NCBI GenBank assembly: GCA_031835245.1
Contig: JAVKOQ010000020.1
Span: 126,501-190,500 of the forward strand
Direction of reading: 5' to 3'
DNA length: 64,000 nt
Source: Balamuthia mandrillaris
Lineage: Eukaryota; Discosea; Longamoebia; Balamuthiidae
Below are positions 29,438-39,964 of this stretch, piece by piece (the first letter of the stretch is position 1; every line of letters starts with the position of its first letter). The translations under genes and the position numbers were made by a program. A model generated the notes under the pieces. The model was not told the DNA's origin. It saw only the letters and a program-made list of their open reading frames with translations, and made no database searches.

Positions 29438-32400
29438 ATGGAGGAGCGGGAACCACCAAACCGAGAAAGAACGGAAAGAGGACGAGAAAGAGCTAGAGGA
29501 AGAGGAAGAGGAGCTGGTGATGGTGCAGCGAGAGGAAGTGGTAGTGGAGGAAGAGGAGGACGAAGCAGGGTCAATGAAGGCGGCGAGAAGCAACACCGTG
29601 GCTCATCATCCAACAGAGGTGATGCCGTTGCAAGAGGCGGAGACAGAGGACGAGGCAGAGGCCACGAGAGCAGCAGACCTCCTCAGCAGCGTGGCCCCTC
29701 TACAGGGCTATCCTGGAGACTAGAGGGCAGAAAACCACACCAACCATCAACAGAAGGGAAAAAGGATTTCAAGCTTCAACCCTTTGCTTTCTACATTCGT
29801 CACCCCAACTTTCGTCACCAGCATGACATGAGGAAGTGGGTCCTATCTGCTCTCTGCGAGCTGGACCGCCCCGCTGATGTCATCATGAACCTGGCTAGGG
29901 AGGAATACCTCGCCATGCTGCGCCAGGTTCTGCAGTGCCCGTTTACCACGCGAGCGACGGACAGCAGGGAGCAATACTCCTTCGAGAGGGTGTGCGTCCC
30001 GCTGTGCATCCTGTTGACGAGTCCTTCCTTTGTCAACTCCCCTTTGGCCCAGAACTTGAGGCAGATCTACAGCACTGTGGCAGCTGTAGACATCTTCTTT
30101 TACAATGTGGTGAGGTGCGTGAAGCAGCTTTCCGAAGAGGGTCTCAGCATTGCTTCTAGAGGTGTATATGGAAGGAAAAGTAAAGAGGAGATCTTGTCGG
30201 ATGCGGTGCAGGAGTGGAATCCATCCCACTGGAGCGAGGTGTTGAAGCCAGTGGTCGACTTGTTTTATCTTCTGTTGACGCGTGCGACAAGGAGCTTTCT
30301 TGCGGGCGACGAGTCGATGGAGCACGCGCACCAGCAGTACCAAAACTTGCTCACCGTCTTTCGAACGTTCATGGCTAAAGAGCCTCCGGAAGACGATGCT
30401 GAACTCGGTGACTGCAACGCCATCGCAACTACTTTCTTACGTATCCATCCTCACTTTGCAAAGCGGAACCAACGACCAACTGCTGCTTCATCTCCCATTC
30501 CTTCTTTGGAACGAGCCCCTCCTTCGAGATATCGCCCTATTCCTCGGTTGCAAGAGGAAAACAGCTATTCAGCAAGAGAACCTCCAGGGGAGCTTCGAGT
30601 AGCTGGTCCAAGGCACGACAACGACAAGGCAAACTTCAGAGAGATCTCCATCGTGCCAACCGAAGGAGAGATGTTGTGTTCTCTCGCTCCCTATCTTCCG
30701 TTGGCAAAGAAGGAGGCTGAAGAAGCAGGAGAAGACTTCGGTGGTCCGAAGGAAAGTATGATAGACAAGCTGACAACACATTTGGATCGGCAATTTCGTT
30801 TGTTGCGAGAGGATTGTTTGAGAGGCTTCAGAAACTCGTTGGTTGCCTTTGTTCAAAAGTATCAGCTGAAGGAAGGCGCTAAACAACAGCAAGAGGACGC
30901 GCTGCGCCAACTTCTCGTCTATCGAAACCTTCGGGTGGAGGGCCTGCGAGTGGATTTGCGCAAAGGAGAATGCGTCATCGTCAGCTTCGATCAACTGCAA
31001 CACCTAACAAAGGCAAACAATAAGGAGAGTCTTGCGAAAGTGAAGCAGTATTGGAACTCTTTAGCCGGATCTAGGAAGCTTCAACTTGGTTCCTTGGTTT
31101 GTTTAGCATTGGGAGTGCGACCTTCATCCTCTTGCTCGTCGGAAGGAGGAGATTCTTTGACGGTGGAGAAGCTCTACTTTGCAACTATCAAGGAAAGAAA
31201 CGTTGCTGACTTGTGTGGCAAGGAACGGTGCAAAATCGGTCTCACTCTGTTGGATCCAACGGACGTCATCGACTTGGTCGCGCTCTCTGGCGGTAAACAA
31301 CAACGATCCGGAGAGAACATTCTGTTGCAGCTGAGAGGGCACTTCTTTCCTTCATATGAAGCTGTGATGGAAGCGCTGTGCAGGAAAGATGAGGTCTCGT
31401 TTCCGTTCGCGGAAGTATTGATCGGCGAAGAAGAAGACGAAGAAGGAAGCAGCAATATTCATCCACTCAGAAGACGTTGCAACTTCCTTTCAAAGCATAC
31501 CGAATATGACCTCTCCTTGCTCTATCCCGCTGCGGCAAGAAAGCGGTTTGCTTCTTCTGCAAAGTTGCTGGTGTGTCCAGCAAGGCCCTCCAAAACCAAT
31601 GAAAGGTTGTTGGAAGAATCAGCCCTTGGAAAGATCTCTCTCGATGTTACACAGTGCAGAGCCATGGCCGCTGCTCTTGCAAGACAAGTCACGTTAATCC
31701 AAGGTCCGCCAGGAACGGGAAAGACGTACGTTGGCGTTCAAATCGTGTTATCTTTGCTGCACAACAGCTCTTGTCCTACGTTGTACGAGAGTGCAGCGTG
31801 GAGGCAATGGAACCGATCTGAACAAATGCAAGCTGGAATCGGACCCCAAAGGGACGAAGGTGAAGCACGGAAGAAGCAACCTTCATTGACACCCATCCTG
31901 TGCATATGTTACACCAACCATGCGTTGGATCAGTTCTTGGAAGGGCTGTTAGATGGCGGAGTTTCAGAAAGCAGCATCGTTCGTGCGGGAGGAAGAAGCA
32001 ACAGCGACCGGCTTCAGCACCGCTTCTTACATGACCTCGCTCGCGAAGTGGCTTTCAAAAACCCTAGTGCGCGCGGCGAGTTTGGCAGAGCGAAAGCCCA
32101 ATTTGAAGCCATGGAGATTATGATCCAAGACAGCGTAGCTGGGTTGCTGAGCAAAGGAAGCAAAGCGAGCAGAAGAGCGTTGTTGGGATGGTTGGAACGA
32201 TCACGTTGGGATGAGCATTACGAAATCCTGTTCGATGAGGCGGTGGATGAAGATGGATTCAAGATTGCTGGTGGTGAGGGTGCCGTTGTACGAGAATGGT
32301 TGGGACTGACCAAGCCAGGATCCCAAATGAAAAACGATGATGAGGAACACGAGAAAAAGAAGGGCGGGAAGAAAAAGAAGAAAGAGAAAGAGCAGCAAAA

Positions 32401-35400
32401 AAAAGGAAAAGAGAAAGTAGACGAGCAGGAACTAGCAGAGGAAGAAGAGGAAACAGATCTAGACCTTGGAGACCTACCACCAACAGACGAGCCAATGCGA
32501 TCCATTGAGGAACTCTTGTACTATCCTTTTGTTTGGCAAATGACAATCCCAGAACGAAGAGCACTATGGAGCCACTGGCACGCCGAGTTTCGTCTACACG
32601 CGAGAGACAACATGGAAAGAAGAATTGAAACCTGTCGAGAGTACAGCCAAAAAGTCGCTGACCTGGATTACGCCGCCAGTTTAAGCGTTCTTCAATCCGC
32701 TCAAGTGGTCGGCTTCACCACAACCGGCTGCGCAAAGTATCAACGCTTGTTGGAAGCGTTGGGACCGAGAGTGATCATCTGTGAAGAGGCAGGAGAAGTG
32801 TTGGAAAGTCACATCTTGGCCTCTCTGGCTTCCAGCACGCAAGCGCTCATCTTGGTCGGGGATCATCAGCAGTTACGCCCCAAAGTAGAGGAACACTCTT
32901 TGTCGAGAGAGAGCGGAGGAAGATATGACTTGGACATCTCTTTGTTCGAACGCTTAGTGGAAATGTATGATAGACCGGAAGCAACGAACAAAGAGAAAGA
33001 AGAAGAACCAAAGGAGGGTGAAGAAGATACGGCCGAGGGGCGAGCACCATGGCAAAAGTATCTTAGGAATATCACTCGAGCCATATTTCAACAAGAAGAA
33101 GAAAAGAAGAATTCACCACAACCTCAACAACCAATAGCTACATCATCCAGACGCCGCGTCGACGTCAACGATGACCTCCCGTTGGTCTGCACTCTCAACA
33201 CTCAACGACGAATGCGCCCCGAAATCGCCGACCTCATCCGCTCCTTTCTCTATCCCAACCTCATCGATGGAGAAAACGTCAAGTCCTATCCTCCATTGAA
33301 AGGCTTCGCCAGGAACTTGTGGTTCTTGGACCACACTCACCAAGAAAGCAAGAATGGAGAAGACATGGGCGTTCGTTCCTTCACCAACCGCTTTGAGGCA
33401 GAGATGGTGGTCGCTCTTGTTCGTCATGCTGTCTTGCAAGGATATCAACCAGCCGAAATTGCGGTCTTGACGCCCTACTTAGGACAGTTGTTGCTGTTGA
33501 GAACCTCGTTGGCAAAGAATAATGTAATGTTGCACGTTGGCGAGCAGGACGAAGACATGCTCTTCAAAACGGGAGCTGAAATCTTGGAACAAAACGACAG
33601 CAGTCAACAAGATGAAGATGATCAAGAGAAGAAGAAAGAGGAGAAGGAAAAGGAGAAGAAGAAGGAGGAGGAGAAGGAGAAAGATAAGACTGGCAAAGCG
33701 GTGCAAAGCATACCGTTGCAACAGAGAGTTCGTTTGGCGACAGTGGACAACTTTCAAGGAGAAGAAGCAGAGTTGGTCATCGTGAGCACTGTTCGATGCA
33801 ATCCGGAAGGCAACATCGGCTTTCTCAAGCACTCCAACCGCGTCAACGTCATGATTTCTCGCGCCAAACATGGCATGATTCTTCTAGGCTCTTCCTCCAC
33901 CGTTCATTCTCATCATTCTCGCCGTCGAGGTCGCCAACAACAACAACCAGTTCTATTTGCGCGAGTGTTGAACTTGTTGGAAGAAAGAGAAGCAACAGGG
34001 CCTTATATTGAACTTCGTTGCGAACGTCATCCGGAACAACCGTTGCAAGTGGAAAATCCAAACGGCTTTCCTCGGGATGGTGGGTGTCATCTTCCTTGCG
34101 GAGTTCGTCTGCCAGCCTGCGGTCACGTCTGTCCTCGACTCTGCCACCCTGATGATCCTGAACACAAAGTGGCGCGTTGCGAGAAGCCATGCACTCGCTT
34201 GTTTCATCCTTGCGAGCATCCATGCCCTCGTTTGTGTTACCAGGATTGTGGTTCTTGTCAAGTGCGAGTGAAAATTCAAAGAACCGATTGTGGCCATGAC
34301 CTCAGCGTCTACTGCGGAGATCTGAACAAGGAGAACGGGAGAGAAGAGCTGGAGAGAAGAATTAAATGTTTCCATCTGGTCACAGTGGAGAAAATGGCTC
34401 TGTGCGGACACGAGAACGTGCGACTCGCCTGTTGGAAGAAGCAAGAGCTCGAAGCGTGGTTGCAAGAAAACGAAGATGCATTTCGAAGGGATCTCGAAAG
34501 CGGAGCAGCGGCGGAATGGGCAACAGAGAAGAAGAGCAGCACTCCAGCTTTCTTTTGCTCTATTCCATGCGGGAGAAAACAGAACGAATGTGATCATCCG
34601 TGTCAATCCCGTTGTGGCGAGTGTATCCGCCAAACCATCCTCAAAAGCGGAACTCTCCCTTCTTCTGCTTCTTCCAAAGAAGAACGAGTCAACATCTTCC
34701 ATCACGCCGGAACCTGTCGAGCTACCAACTGTGATCGTCCTTTGTTCTGCGGTCACCGATGTCAAGGAAAGAATGGCGGTTGTCATCCATCTGGCAAATG
34801 TCCTCCTTGCTCCCAACCTTGCTTGACCCGGTGCATTCACTCCCAGTGCAACCTGCTGTGCAAGGAAGCATGTTCGGCCTGCGCTGAGCCTTGTGCTTGG
34901 AGCTGCCCTCATGAGGGAAGATGTCCGCTACCTTGCGGAAGTCCTTGTGGAAGATTGCCGTGTGATAAGCGCTGCGAGAAGAGGATGAGCTGTGGCCACC
35001 AATGCCCGGGTGTATGCGGAGAAGAGCCTTGTCCTTCTTCTGACTATTGCCGCGAGTGCATTCTGCTTTCTCACAAAGAAGAAGCAACTAAGGAGAAGAA
35101 GCAAAACGTAGTGGAAGAAACTAAGACAAACAAAGGAGACCAAGTTGTCGGTTTCGAAGTCATTCTGCATTCCCGCAAAGAAGAGGCAAAGAAGGAGAAG
35201 AAGCAAGATGAAGCGGAAGCTAAGAAAAGGATGAAGACAAACAAAGCAGATCAAGTGGTGGATTTGTTGATGATGACGACGTTGGCTGACCACGATCCAA
35301 ACGAGTCTCCTTTGGTTGTTCTCTCCTGCGGACACGCCTTCACGATCGATACTTTGGACGGCTTGTTCAAGATGGAGCAACTTTTCTACCACCGCGATGC

Positions 35401-36802
35401 ACGCAACATGCAATGGACTGCGTTGAAGCCAACTCGTCTTGTGGCGGATAAAGAGATCCCTTCTATCGCTTGTCCACATTGCAGAGCTCCTATATCAGCG
35501 GTAAGACGTTATGGAAGAGCCTTGAATTGCGTTTCGATACGCTACGCTCAACGCAAGTTCTTGACAAGCGTAACAACACGTACAGAGGAAGCGGAACGTG
35601 CCTTCAACCAAATAGAGCAACAAATGAGCAAACAACAAGAAGAACAGAAGAAGAACGACAAGGGCAAAGACAAGAAGCAGACGACAAGCGGAGAGCCCAA
35701 CTTGAATGCAAAGAAACTCGGAGAGGAGGTAAAGAAGCACATCCAAGCTTTGATGAAATGTCTCAGTGATTGTGTGAATCGCTCTCCCACTCGTCGCGTT
35801 TTCGAGATGGAACGTGCTCATCTCGCTCATCGACTTATCAAAAGGGATAGAAGAGAAGAAAACACAGATGCTTTGCTCAAGAGGGAAGAAGAAGAAGAAG
35901 AAGAAGAAGAACAAGAACAAGAAGAAGAAGAACAAGAAGAAGAAGAAGTACAAGAAGATTCTATGACATCGATGACATTGGACCCTTCGGCACAACCACG
36001 CATACAAGTGTTACTCGCTCTTCTTCGTGGCAGTTACATCTGGACCATGCTACTCTCTTCACCTCTTCTCTCCTATCAGCAAAAGAAGAAGAAAAAGCTG
36101 AAGAAGAACGAAGAAGCAAAGACCCAAACCATCAATGTGAAGTTGTGGTTGACAGCTCCGGAAGAAGCTTTCTCCAAAGGAAGGGAGTGGGCCGAACAGC
36201 TCCTGCTTCTCTGCCAACAAGTCAACTCGCATCGCTCCAGTCTCAAAGCCTCTCTTCTTGTGTCTCAACTTCATCTCGCAATGGCCTATACTTGCGACCA
36301 ACTCTTACTCAGAATGTTGGATATTTCCTCCTCCTCATCATCGGCCTCCGCACAACCAACATTCGACTATGAAGGCGTGGCCAAACGCATCCAACAAGAC
36401 TTGACCAATGCAGAGAATCTTCTTCCCTCCGACACCGATCTACTTCGTTTCCAACAACTCGATCCTTCTTTGCTCGACCAAAAGGCCCACTTGCAGCAAG
36501 CCATCTCGCACCTCCGCCAACAATCCTCCCAAGCCTCCAAACGTTTGCATCGCGCTGAGCTGCTCTCCATCTTTCACGCCATGGGTCGTGACGTGGGCAC
36601 CGGAGTAGGCAGCTTCGGGGGTCACTGGTTCGAGTGCCCCAACGGGCACGTCTACACCATAGGAGAATGTGGGGGCGCCATGCAGAGATCAAGCTGCCCC
36701 GAGTGTGGGGAAGTGGTGGGAGGCGGCGACCATCGTTTGGCGGAGGGGAATAGAGTGGCGGAGAGGTTCTTAACGCAAGTTAGAGAAAACGTTGATGAAT
36801 AA
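29438..36802 (+). CDS. ZNFX1-like SF1 helicase with NFX1 fingers and RZ finger, single exon
   Basis: A single uninterrupted exon of 2,454 residues starts at an ATG in a good context (GCCATGG). An Arg/Gly-rich N-terminus is followed by a helical region (FYIRHPNFRHQHDMRKWV). A UPF1-like SF1 helicase comes next: Walker A GPPGTGKT (near residue 756), ICEEAGE (near 1113), LVGDHQQLRP, TQRRMRPEI, VDNFQGEEAELVIVSTVR and VMISRAKHG. Then follow NFX1-type fingers (CGHVCPRLCHP, CEHPCPRLCYQDCGSC, CGHRCQG, CGHQCPGVC) and a C-terminal RZ finger (GHWFECPNGHVYTIGECGG ... CPECGE). Charged low-complexity inserts lie between the helicase motifs and in the C-terminal third. Animal ZNFX1 senses dsRNA or acts in small-RNA inheritance on perinuclear granules. 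The absence of introns contrasts with nearly every neighbour. Confidence 0.93.
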   Translation: MEEREPPNRERTERGRERARGRGRGAGDGAARGSGSGGRGGRSRVNEGGEKQHRGSSSNRGDAVARGGDRGRGRGHESSRPPQQRGPSTGLSWRLEGRKPHQPSTEGKKDFKLQPFAFYIRHPNFRHQHDMRKWVLSALCELDRPADVIMNLAREEYLAMLRQVLQCPFTTRATDSREQYSFERVCVPLCILLTSPSFVNSPLAQNLRQIYSTVAAVDIFFYNVVRCVKQLSEEGLSIASRGVYGRKSKEEILSDAVQEWNPSHWSEVLKPVVDLFYLLLTRATRSFLAGDESMEHAHQQYQNLLTVFRTFMAKEPPEDDAELGDCNAIATTFLRIHPHFAKRNQRPTAASSPIPSLERAPPSRYRPIPRLQEENSYSAREPPGELRVAGPRHDNDKANFREISIVPTEGEMLCSLAPYLPLAKKEAEEAGEDFGGPKESMIDKLTTHLDRQFRLLREDCLRGFRNSLVAFVQKYQLKEGAKQQQEDALRQLLVYRNLRVEGLRVDLRKGECVIVSFDQLQHLTKANNKESLAKVKQYWNSLAGSRKLQLGSLVCLALGVRPSSSCSSEGGDSLTVEKLYFATIKERNVADLCGKERCKIGLTLLDPTDVIDLVALSGGKQQRSGENILLQLRGHFFPSYEAVMEALCRKDEVSFPFAEVLIGEEEDEEGSSNIHPLRRRCNFLSKHTEYDLSLLYPAAARKRFASSAKLLVCPARPSKTNERLLEESALGKISLDVTQCRAMAAALARQVTLIQGPPGTGKTYVGVQIVLSLLHNSSCPTLYESAAWRQWNRSEQMQAGIGPQRDEGEARKKQPSLTPILCICYTNHALDQFLEGLLDGGVSESSIVRAGGRSNSDRLQHRFLHDLAREVAFKNPSARGEFGRAKAQFEAMEIMIQDSVAGLLSKGSKASRRALLGWLERSRWDEHYEILFDEAVDEDGFKIAGGEGAVVREWLGLTKPGSQMKNDDEEHEKKKGGKKKKKEKEQQKKGKEKVDEQELAEEEEETDLDLGDLPPTDEPMRSIEELLYYPFVWQMTIPERRALWSHWHAEFRLHARDNMERRIETCREYSQKVADLDYAASLSVLQSAQVVGFTTTGCAKYQRLLEALGPRVIICEEAGEVLESHILASLASSTQALILVGDHQQLRPKVEEHSLSRESGGRYDLDISLFERLVEMYDRPEATNKEKEEEPKEGEEDTAEGRAPWQKYLRNITRAIFQQEEEKKNSPQPQQPIATSSRRRVDVNDDLPLVCTLNTQRRMRPEIADLIRSFLYPNLIDGENVKSYPPLKGFARNLWFLDHTHQESKNGEDMGVRSFTNRFEAEMVVALVRHAVLQGYQPAEIAVLTPYLGQLLLLRTSLAKNNVMLHVGEQDEDMLFKTGAEILEQNDSSQQDEDDQEKKKEEKEKEKKKEEEKEKDKTGKAVQSIPLQQRVRLATVDNFQGEEAELVIVSTVRCNPEGNIGFLKHSNRVNVMISRAKHGMILLGSSSTVHSHHSRRRGRQQQQPVLFARVLNLLEEREATGPYIELRCERHPEQPLQVENPNGFPRDGGCHLPCGVRLPACGHVCPRLCHPDDPEHKVARCEKPCTRLFHPCEHPCPRLCYQDCGSCQVRVKIQRTDCGHDLSVYCGDLNKENGREELERRIKCFHLVTVEKMALCGHENVRLACWKKQELEAWLQENEDAFRRDLESGAAAEWATEKKSSTPAFFCSIPCGRKQNECDHPCQSRCGECIRQTILKSGTLPSSASSKEERVNIFHHAGTCRATNCDRPLFCGHRCQGKNGGCHPSGKCPPCSQPCLTRCIHSQCNLLCKEACSACAEPCAWSCPHEGRCPLPCGSPCGRLPCDKRCEKRMSCGHQCPGVCGEEPCPSSDYCRECILLSHKEEATKEKKQNVVEETKTNKGDQVVGFEVILHSRKEEAKKEKKQDEAEAKKRMKTNKADQVVDLLMMTTLADHDPNESPLVVLSCGHAFTIDTLDGLFKMEQLFYHRDARNMQWTALKPTRLVADKEIPSIACPHCRAPISAVRRYGRALNCVSIRYAQRKFLTSVTTRTEEAERAFNQIEQQMSKQQEEQKKNDKGKDKKQTTSGEPNLNAKKLGEEVKKHIQALMKCLSDCVNRSPTRRVFEMERAHLAHRLIKRDRREENTDALLKREEEEEEEEEQEQEEEEQEEEEVQEDSMTSMTLDPSAQPRIQVLLALLRGSYIWTMLLSSPLLSYQQKKKKKLKKNEEAKTQTINVKLWLTAPEEAFSKGREWAEQLLLLCQQVNSHRSSLKASLLVSQLHLAMAYTCDQLLLRMLDISSSSSSASAQPTFDYEGVAKRIQQDLTNAENLLPSDTDLLRFQQLDPSLLDQKAHLQQAISHLRQQSSQASKRLHRAELLSIFHAMGRDVGTGVGSFGGHWFECPNGHVYTIGECGGAMQRSSCPECGEVVGGGDHRLAEGNRVAERFLTQVRENVDE

Positions 36803-37081
36803 AAGAAAAGAAAGAAGAACGAAGAAGAAGAAGAAGAAGAACAAAAACAAGAACAAGAATAACAAGAAGAAGGACAAGAACAAGTTTGTACATAGCTTTC
36901 AAAATGTAAAGAGGAATTCGTGAAACTCGCTTACCTATGAATCACTTTTCTATAACCCTTTTTTACCACATACATTTTGTTCAACACCCGTGCACGCACA
37001 TCCTCATTTTATCTGCATGGAAGAAACAACAACCAGAATGGTGGGCAGAGGTTTATCTTTATTTCGTTTCTCGTTAGGTTG
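36803..37081. other. 3' flank, no gene seen
   Basis: An AAGAAC/GAA-rich stretch directly follows the ZNFX1 stop (a TGAATAAAA signal overlaps it), then AT-rich sequence up to the stop of the convergent MIT gene. Confidence 0.7.
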
Positions 37082-38307
37082 TCATGTCTTATGGATTCGG
37101 TGTTCGTCGGACGTATTGCCATCACCGTCTTTTCCAGTGTCAGCAGGGTTTGTTGCAAGACCACCGCTTTGCAATCTAAAGGAAGGCGGAAGGAAAAAGT
37201 CGGTGTTAAAAACTGAGAGGTCCACCTGTTAAAAAGAAGGTAGACAACATTACCCTTCAACCTGGGGTTTGTCGCTCTGGCTTTGCAAGAAGTTGTTAAG
37301 CTGCTCAACGCGAGAAAGGTACTCCTTTGCTTTTGTTATTATTCTTGCTCTGAGGCATGCATCGGTCTCGTCTATCATTTGACGGGAGGAATCGTGAGGT
37401 TAGCATGGTGCACGCAAACAGACAAGCATGGTACATACCTTTGAGAGTGTCCATTAAATGCTCAACAGCAATCGGGTACAAGCGGAGGGCCTCCTCGTAC
37501 TCGTGCTTCTGGTCATGTTCCATTGCCTGCCTTGCGATGCTGCTGGCTTCGGACCAATCAATCTGCGCAGCTGGTCTTTTGCTCTGGCTTTGCAAAAACT
37601 TGTTTAGCCGCTCGGCATGGGCAAGGTACTCCTCTGCTTTTGTTCTTATTCTTGCTTTGACGCGTGCGTCTTTCTCATCTATGGATGATAGCAAAACGGA
37701 GAGCGCGTGAGGTAAGCACGGTGCACCCAAACAGACAACCGTATATATGTGAAAGAGCGGACGTGCCCTTCCCTCTAAGAATCATGATACATACATTCGA
37801 GACCTTGCGTTAAATATTCAATAGCTAGCTGGTACGAGCGGAGGGCCTCCTTGTACTCGTTCTTCTCCTCTTGTTCCATTGCCTGCCCTGCAATGCTGCT
37901 GGCTACTGACCAATGGGCAACCGGTTTTTTGCCCTTACTGCTGCACCAAGCCAAATAGTCTCTAAGCTGCTCGGCACGGGATATGTACTCCGCTACTTTT
38001 GTTCTTATCGTTTCCTTGAGGCGCTCGCTTTTCTCGTCTATCATAGTCATAGGAAATAACAGCAAACGGAGAGCGTGGGAGGTCAGCATGGTACACCACC
38101 CCAACAAACAGACAACGGTTCGCGAAAGAGAGGACATGCCTCCCCCCCTTTAAGCAAAACATGGTACATACATTTGAGAGCTAACATGAAATAATCAATA
38201 GCTTGCCGGTACAAGCGGAGGGCCTCCTCGTACTCGTGCTTCTCCTCATGTTCCGTTGCCTGCGTCACGATGCTAATAGCTTTGGACAAAACGGAGGCGT
38301 TTGCCAT
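37082..38307 (-). CDS. Triple-MIT-domain protein
   Basis: Five exons (38307-38172, 38037-37795, 37678-37439, 37371-37254, 37175-37082) close in phase and give 276 residues. Three MIT units are visible: SIVTQATEHEEKHEYEEALRLY, SIAGQAMEQEEKNEYKEALRSY and SIARQAMEHDQKHEYEEALRLY. Each is followed by an ALKYEKSERLKETIRTKVAEY-type third helix that spans an exon junction. MIT domains bind ESCRT-III tails; VPS4, spastin and ULK-type kinases use them. Here no catalytic domain follows, and the C-terminus is a short Gly/Asp-rich tail. Internal introns split the repeat at the same codon position and all are phase 1, showing that the protein grew by exon duplication. It may act as an ESCRT adaptor. Confidence 0.87.
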
Positions 38308-38858
38308 TCTGATTCTCGACCTTCTTGCGCGAGGCTGGACAACAGAAGATGATCCTTCTGCCCTTCTTTATCAAAAAGAACTTTTAAAATTGAAGAATAT
38401 TAATAAATATTATCATTTCATGATTAAGAGCCAAAGTTAGAGACTGGTACCATTTTACCAACCTTCCATCATCATGGGCAACCAGTCACGAGAAGTCAGA
38501 CGTCATACACCACTTGGTCACGTGAACAAGACTAGTGCGAAGACTTCTTTCGTTGGTCTTTCCGCAATGTGTTTAACACATTCTATAATATGGACCGACA
38601 GGCAACCGGTCCGCTCTGAAAGCTGTCCTAGTCCGCACCGTTACAGGAAGCAGGATATAGCAAGGACATATTTTGCTTGTCCTCCTCCCTTACCATTTCT
38701 TTTCCGCAACAGAACGAGGCATTACCGAAACGCATCGAGGACGAGACCACGAAAACGAAGAATAGCAACAGTGCCTCGTATAAAAACTGCCCGTTCTCGG
38801 CAAAGCTGTTCTACGATACACGGGCAACAGGAGCTACAGGACGGACTTGCGGAACACG
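38308..38858. other. Intergenic region between divergent MIT and ankyrin-like genes
   Basis: No supported coding sequence. AT-rich near 38390-38420. Confidence 0.6.
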
Positions 38859-39530
38859 ATGCAGAGGGAGGCAAGTGTGAAGGAGCTTTTCAAAACGTTT
38901 GAAAAGGACGGCGACTTGGACGCGCTGAAAAGGGCTTTACGCTACGAGACATGGAACGAAGAACTCTGCGCCTACGCGGCAAGGAGTGGGAACTTGGAGG
39001 TGTTGAAATGGGCCTGGCAGAACAACTGTCCTTGGGACGAGCGAACATGCGCCGGCGCAGCCAGAAGTGGGAACTTGGAAATGCTGAAGTGGGCCTGGCA
39101 GAAGGACTGTCCTTGGGACGAGCGAACATGCGCCGGTGCAGCCAGAAGTGGGAACTTGGAGATGCTGAAGTGGGCCTGGCAGAAGGACTGTCCTTGGGAC
39201 GAGCGAACATGCGCCGGCGCAGCCAAAAGCGGGAACTTGGAGATGCTGAAGTGGGCCTGGCAGAAGGACTGTCCTTGGGACGAGCGAACGTGCGCTGGCG
39301 CAGCCAGAAGTGGGAACTTGGAGGTGCTGAAGTGGGCCTGGCAGAAGGACTGTCCTTGGGACGAGCGAACATGCGCTGGCGCAGCCAGAAGTGGGAACTT
39401 GGAGGTGCTGAAGTGGGCCTGGCAGAAGAACTGCCCTTGGGACAAGCGAACGTGCGCCGGCGCAGCCAAAAGCGGGAACATGGAGGTGTTGAGGTGGGCC
39501 AAGAACAACAACTGTCCTTGTGATGAGTAA
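38859..39530 (+). CDS. Ankyrin-like tandem-repeat protein
   Basis: A single exon from the ATG at 38859 encodes 223 residues. After a short helical N-terminus (REASVKELFKTFEKDGDLD) come seven repeats of a 27-residue (81-bp) unit ending CPWDERTCAGAA followed by SGNLEMLKWAWQ. This pattern is common in ankyrin-like proteins of amoebae, some algae and giant viruses; here I treat it as a host gene. The central copies are almost identical in DNA, so they expanded recently. Because the unit is a multiple of three and lacks stops in other frames, several antisense and shifted frames are also open; these are shadows. Ankyrin-type repeats mediate protein binding; the partner is unknown. Confidence 0.8.
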   Translation: MQREASVKELFKTFEKDGDLDALKRALRYETWNEELCAYAARSGNLEVLKWAWQNNCPWDERTCAGAARSGNLEMLKWAWQKDCPWDERTCAGAARSGNLEMLKWAWQKDCPWDERTCAGAAKSGNLEMLKWAWQKDCPWDERTCAGAARSGNLEVLKWAWQKDCPWDERTCAGAARSGNLEVLKWAWQKNCPWDKRTCAGAAKSGNMEVLRWAKNNNCPCDE

Positions 39531-39964
39531 ACTCGGTCCAGTTAAATCGAGACCTAGCGGTAACTTTGTCACACCAGCACAGAGATGTTGTTCAGTTCAA
39601 CTTTTCACAAAATAAACTTTTCATATTACGAAAGAAAATAGAGAGCAAGAAGAAAAGAAAGGGTACGGTTTTTCGCGAGGAGAGCCAGGATGCTGGGCCT
39701 ACGTTCCCTATGCACGCCTTTTTCCATCTCTGCATGCGAACTGCCTCGCAACAATCGCCGCTGTCTACAGCGCCAAACGAGCTCTGCTACTATCGAGATA
39801 ACTGCCCGTAAGGCCAGGAGTATAAAGAGAGAAGAGAGAAGAGAAGAGAGCGAAGCAGAGAGGGAGGACACAGTTGCATGAAGAAACAAACAGCAAATGA
39901 ACTATAAATAAACTAAAAATAAAGTAACACAACATAAAGTACAAACGTAGAAGTTGGCTCACAC
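39531..39964. other. Intergenic region, no gene seen
   Basis: This is the 3' flank of the ankyrin-like gene (an AATAAA-like motif near 39611) and of the convergent JMJD7 gene. A GAGAGAAGAGAA-rich stretch lies at 39825-39870. Confidence 0.6.

Noticed and set aside
38890-39572. Antisense and shifted frames of 160-211 codons across the ankyrin-like repeat
   Set aside because: They arise because the 81-bp repeat is a multiple of three without stops; the + frame has the recognised ankyrin-like pattern and a proper ATG.
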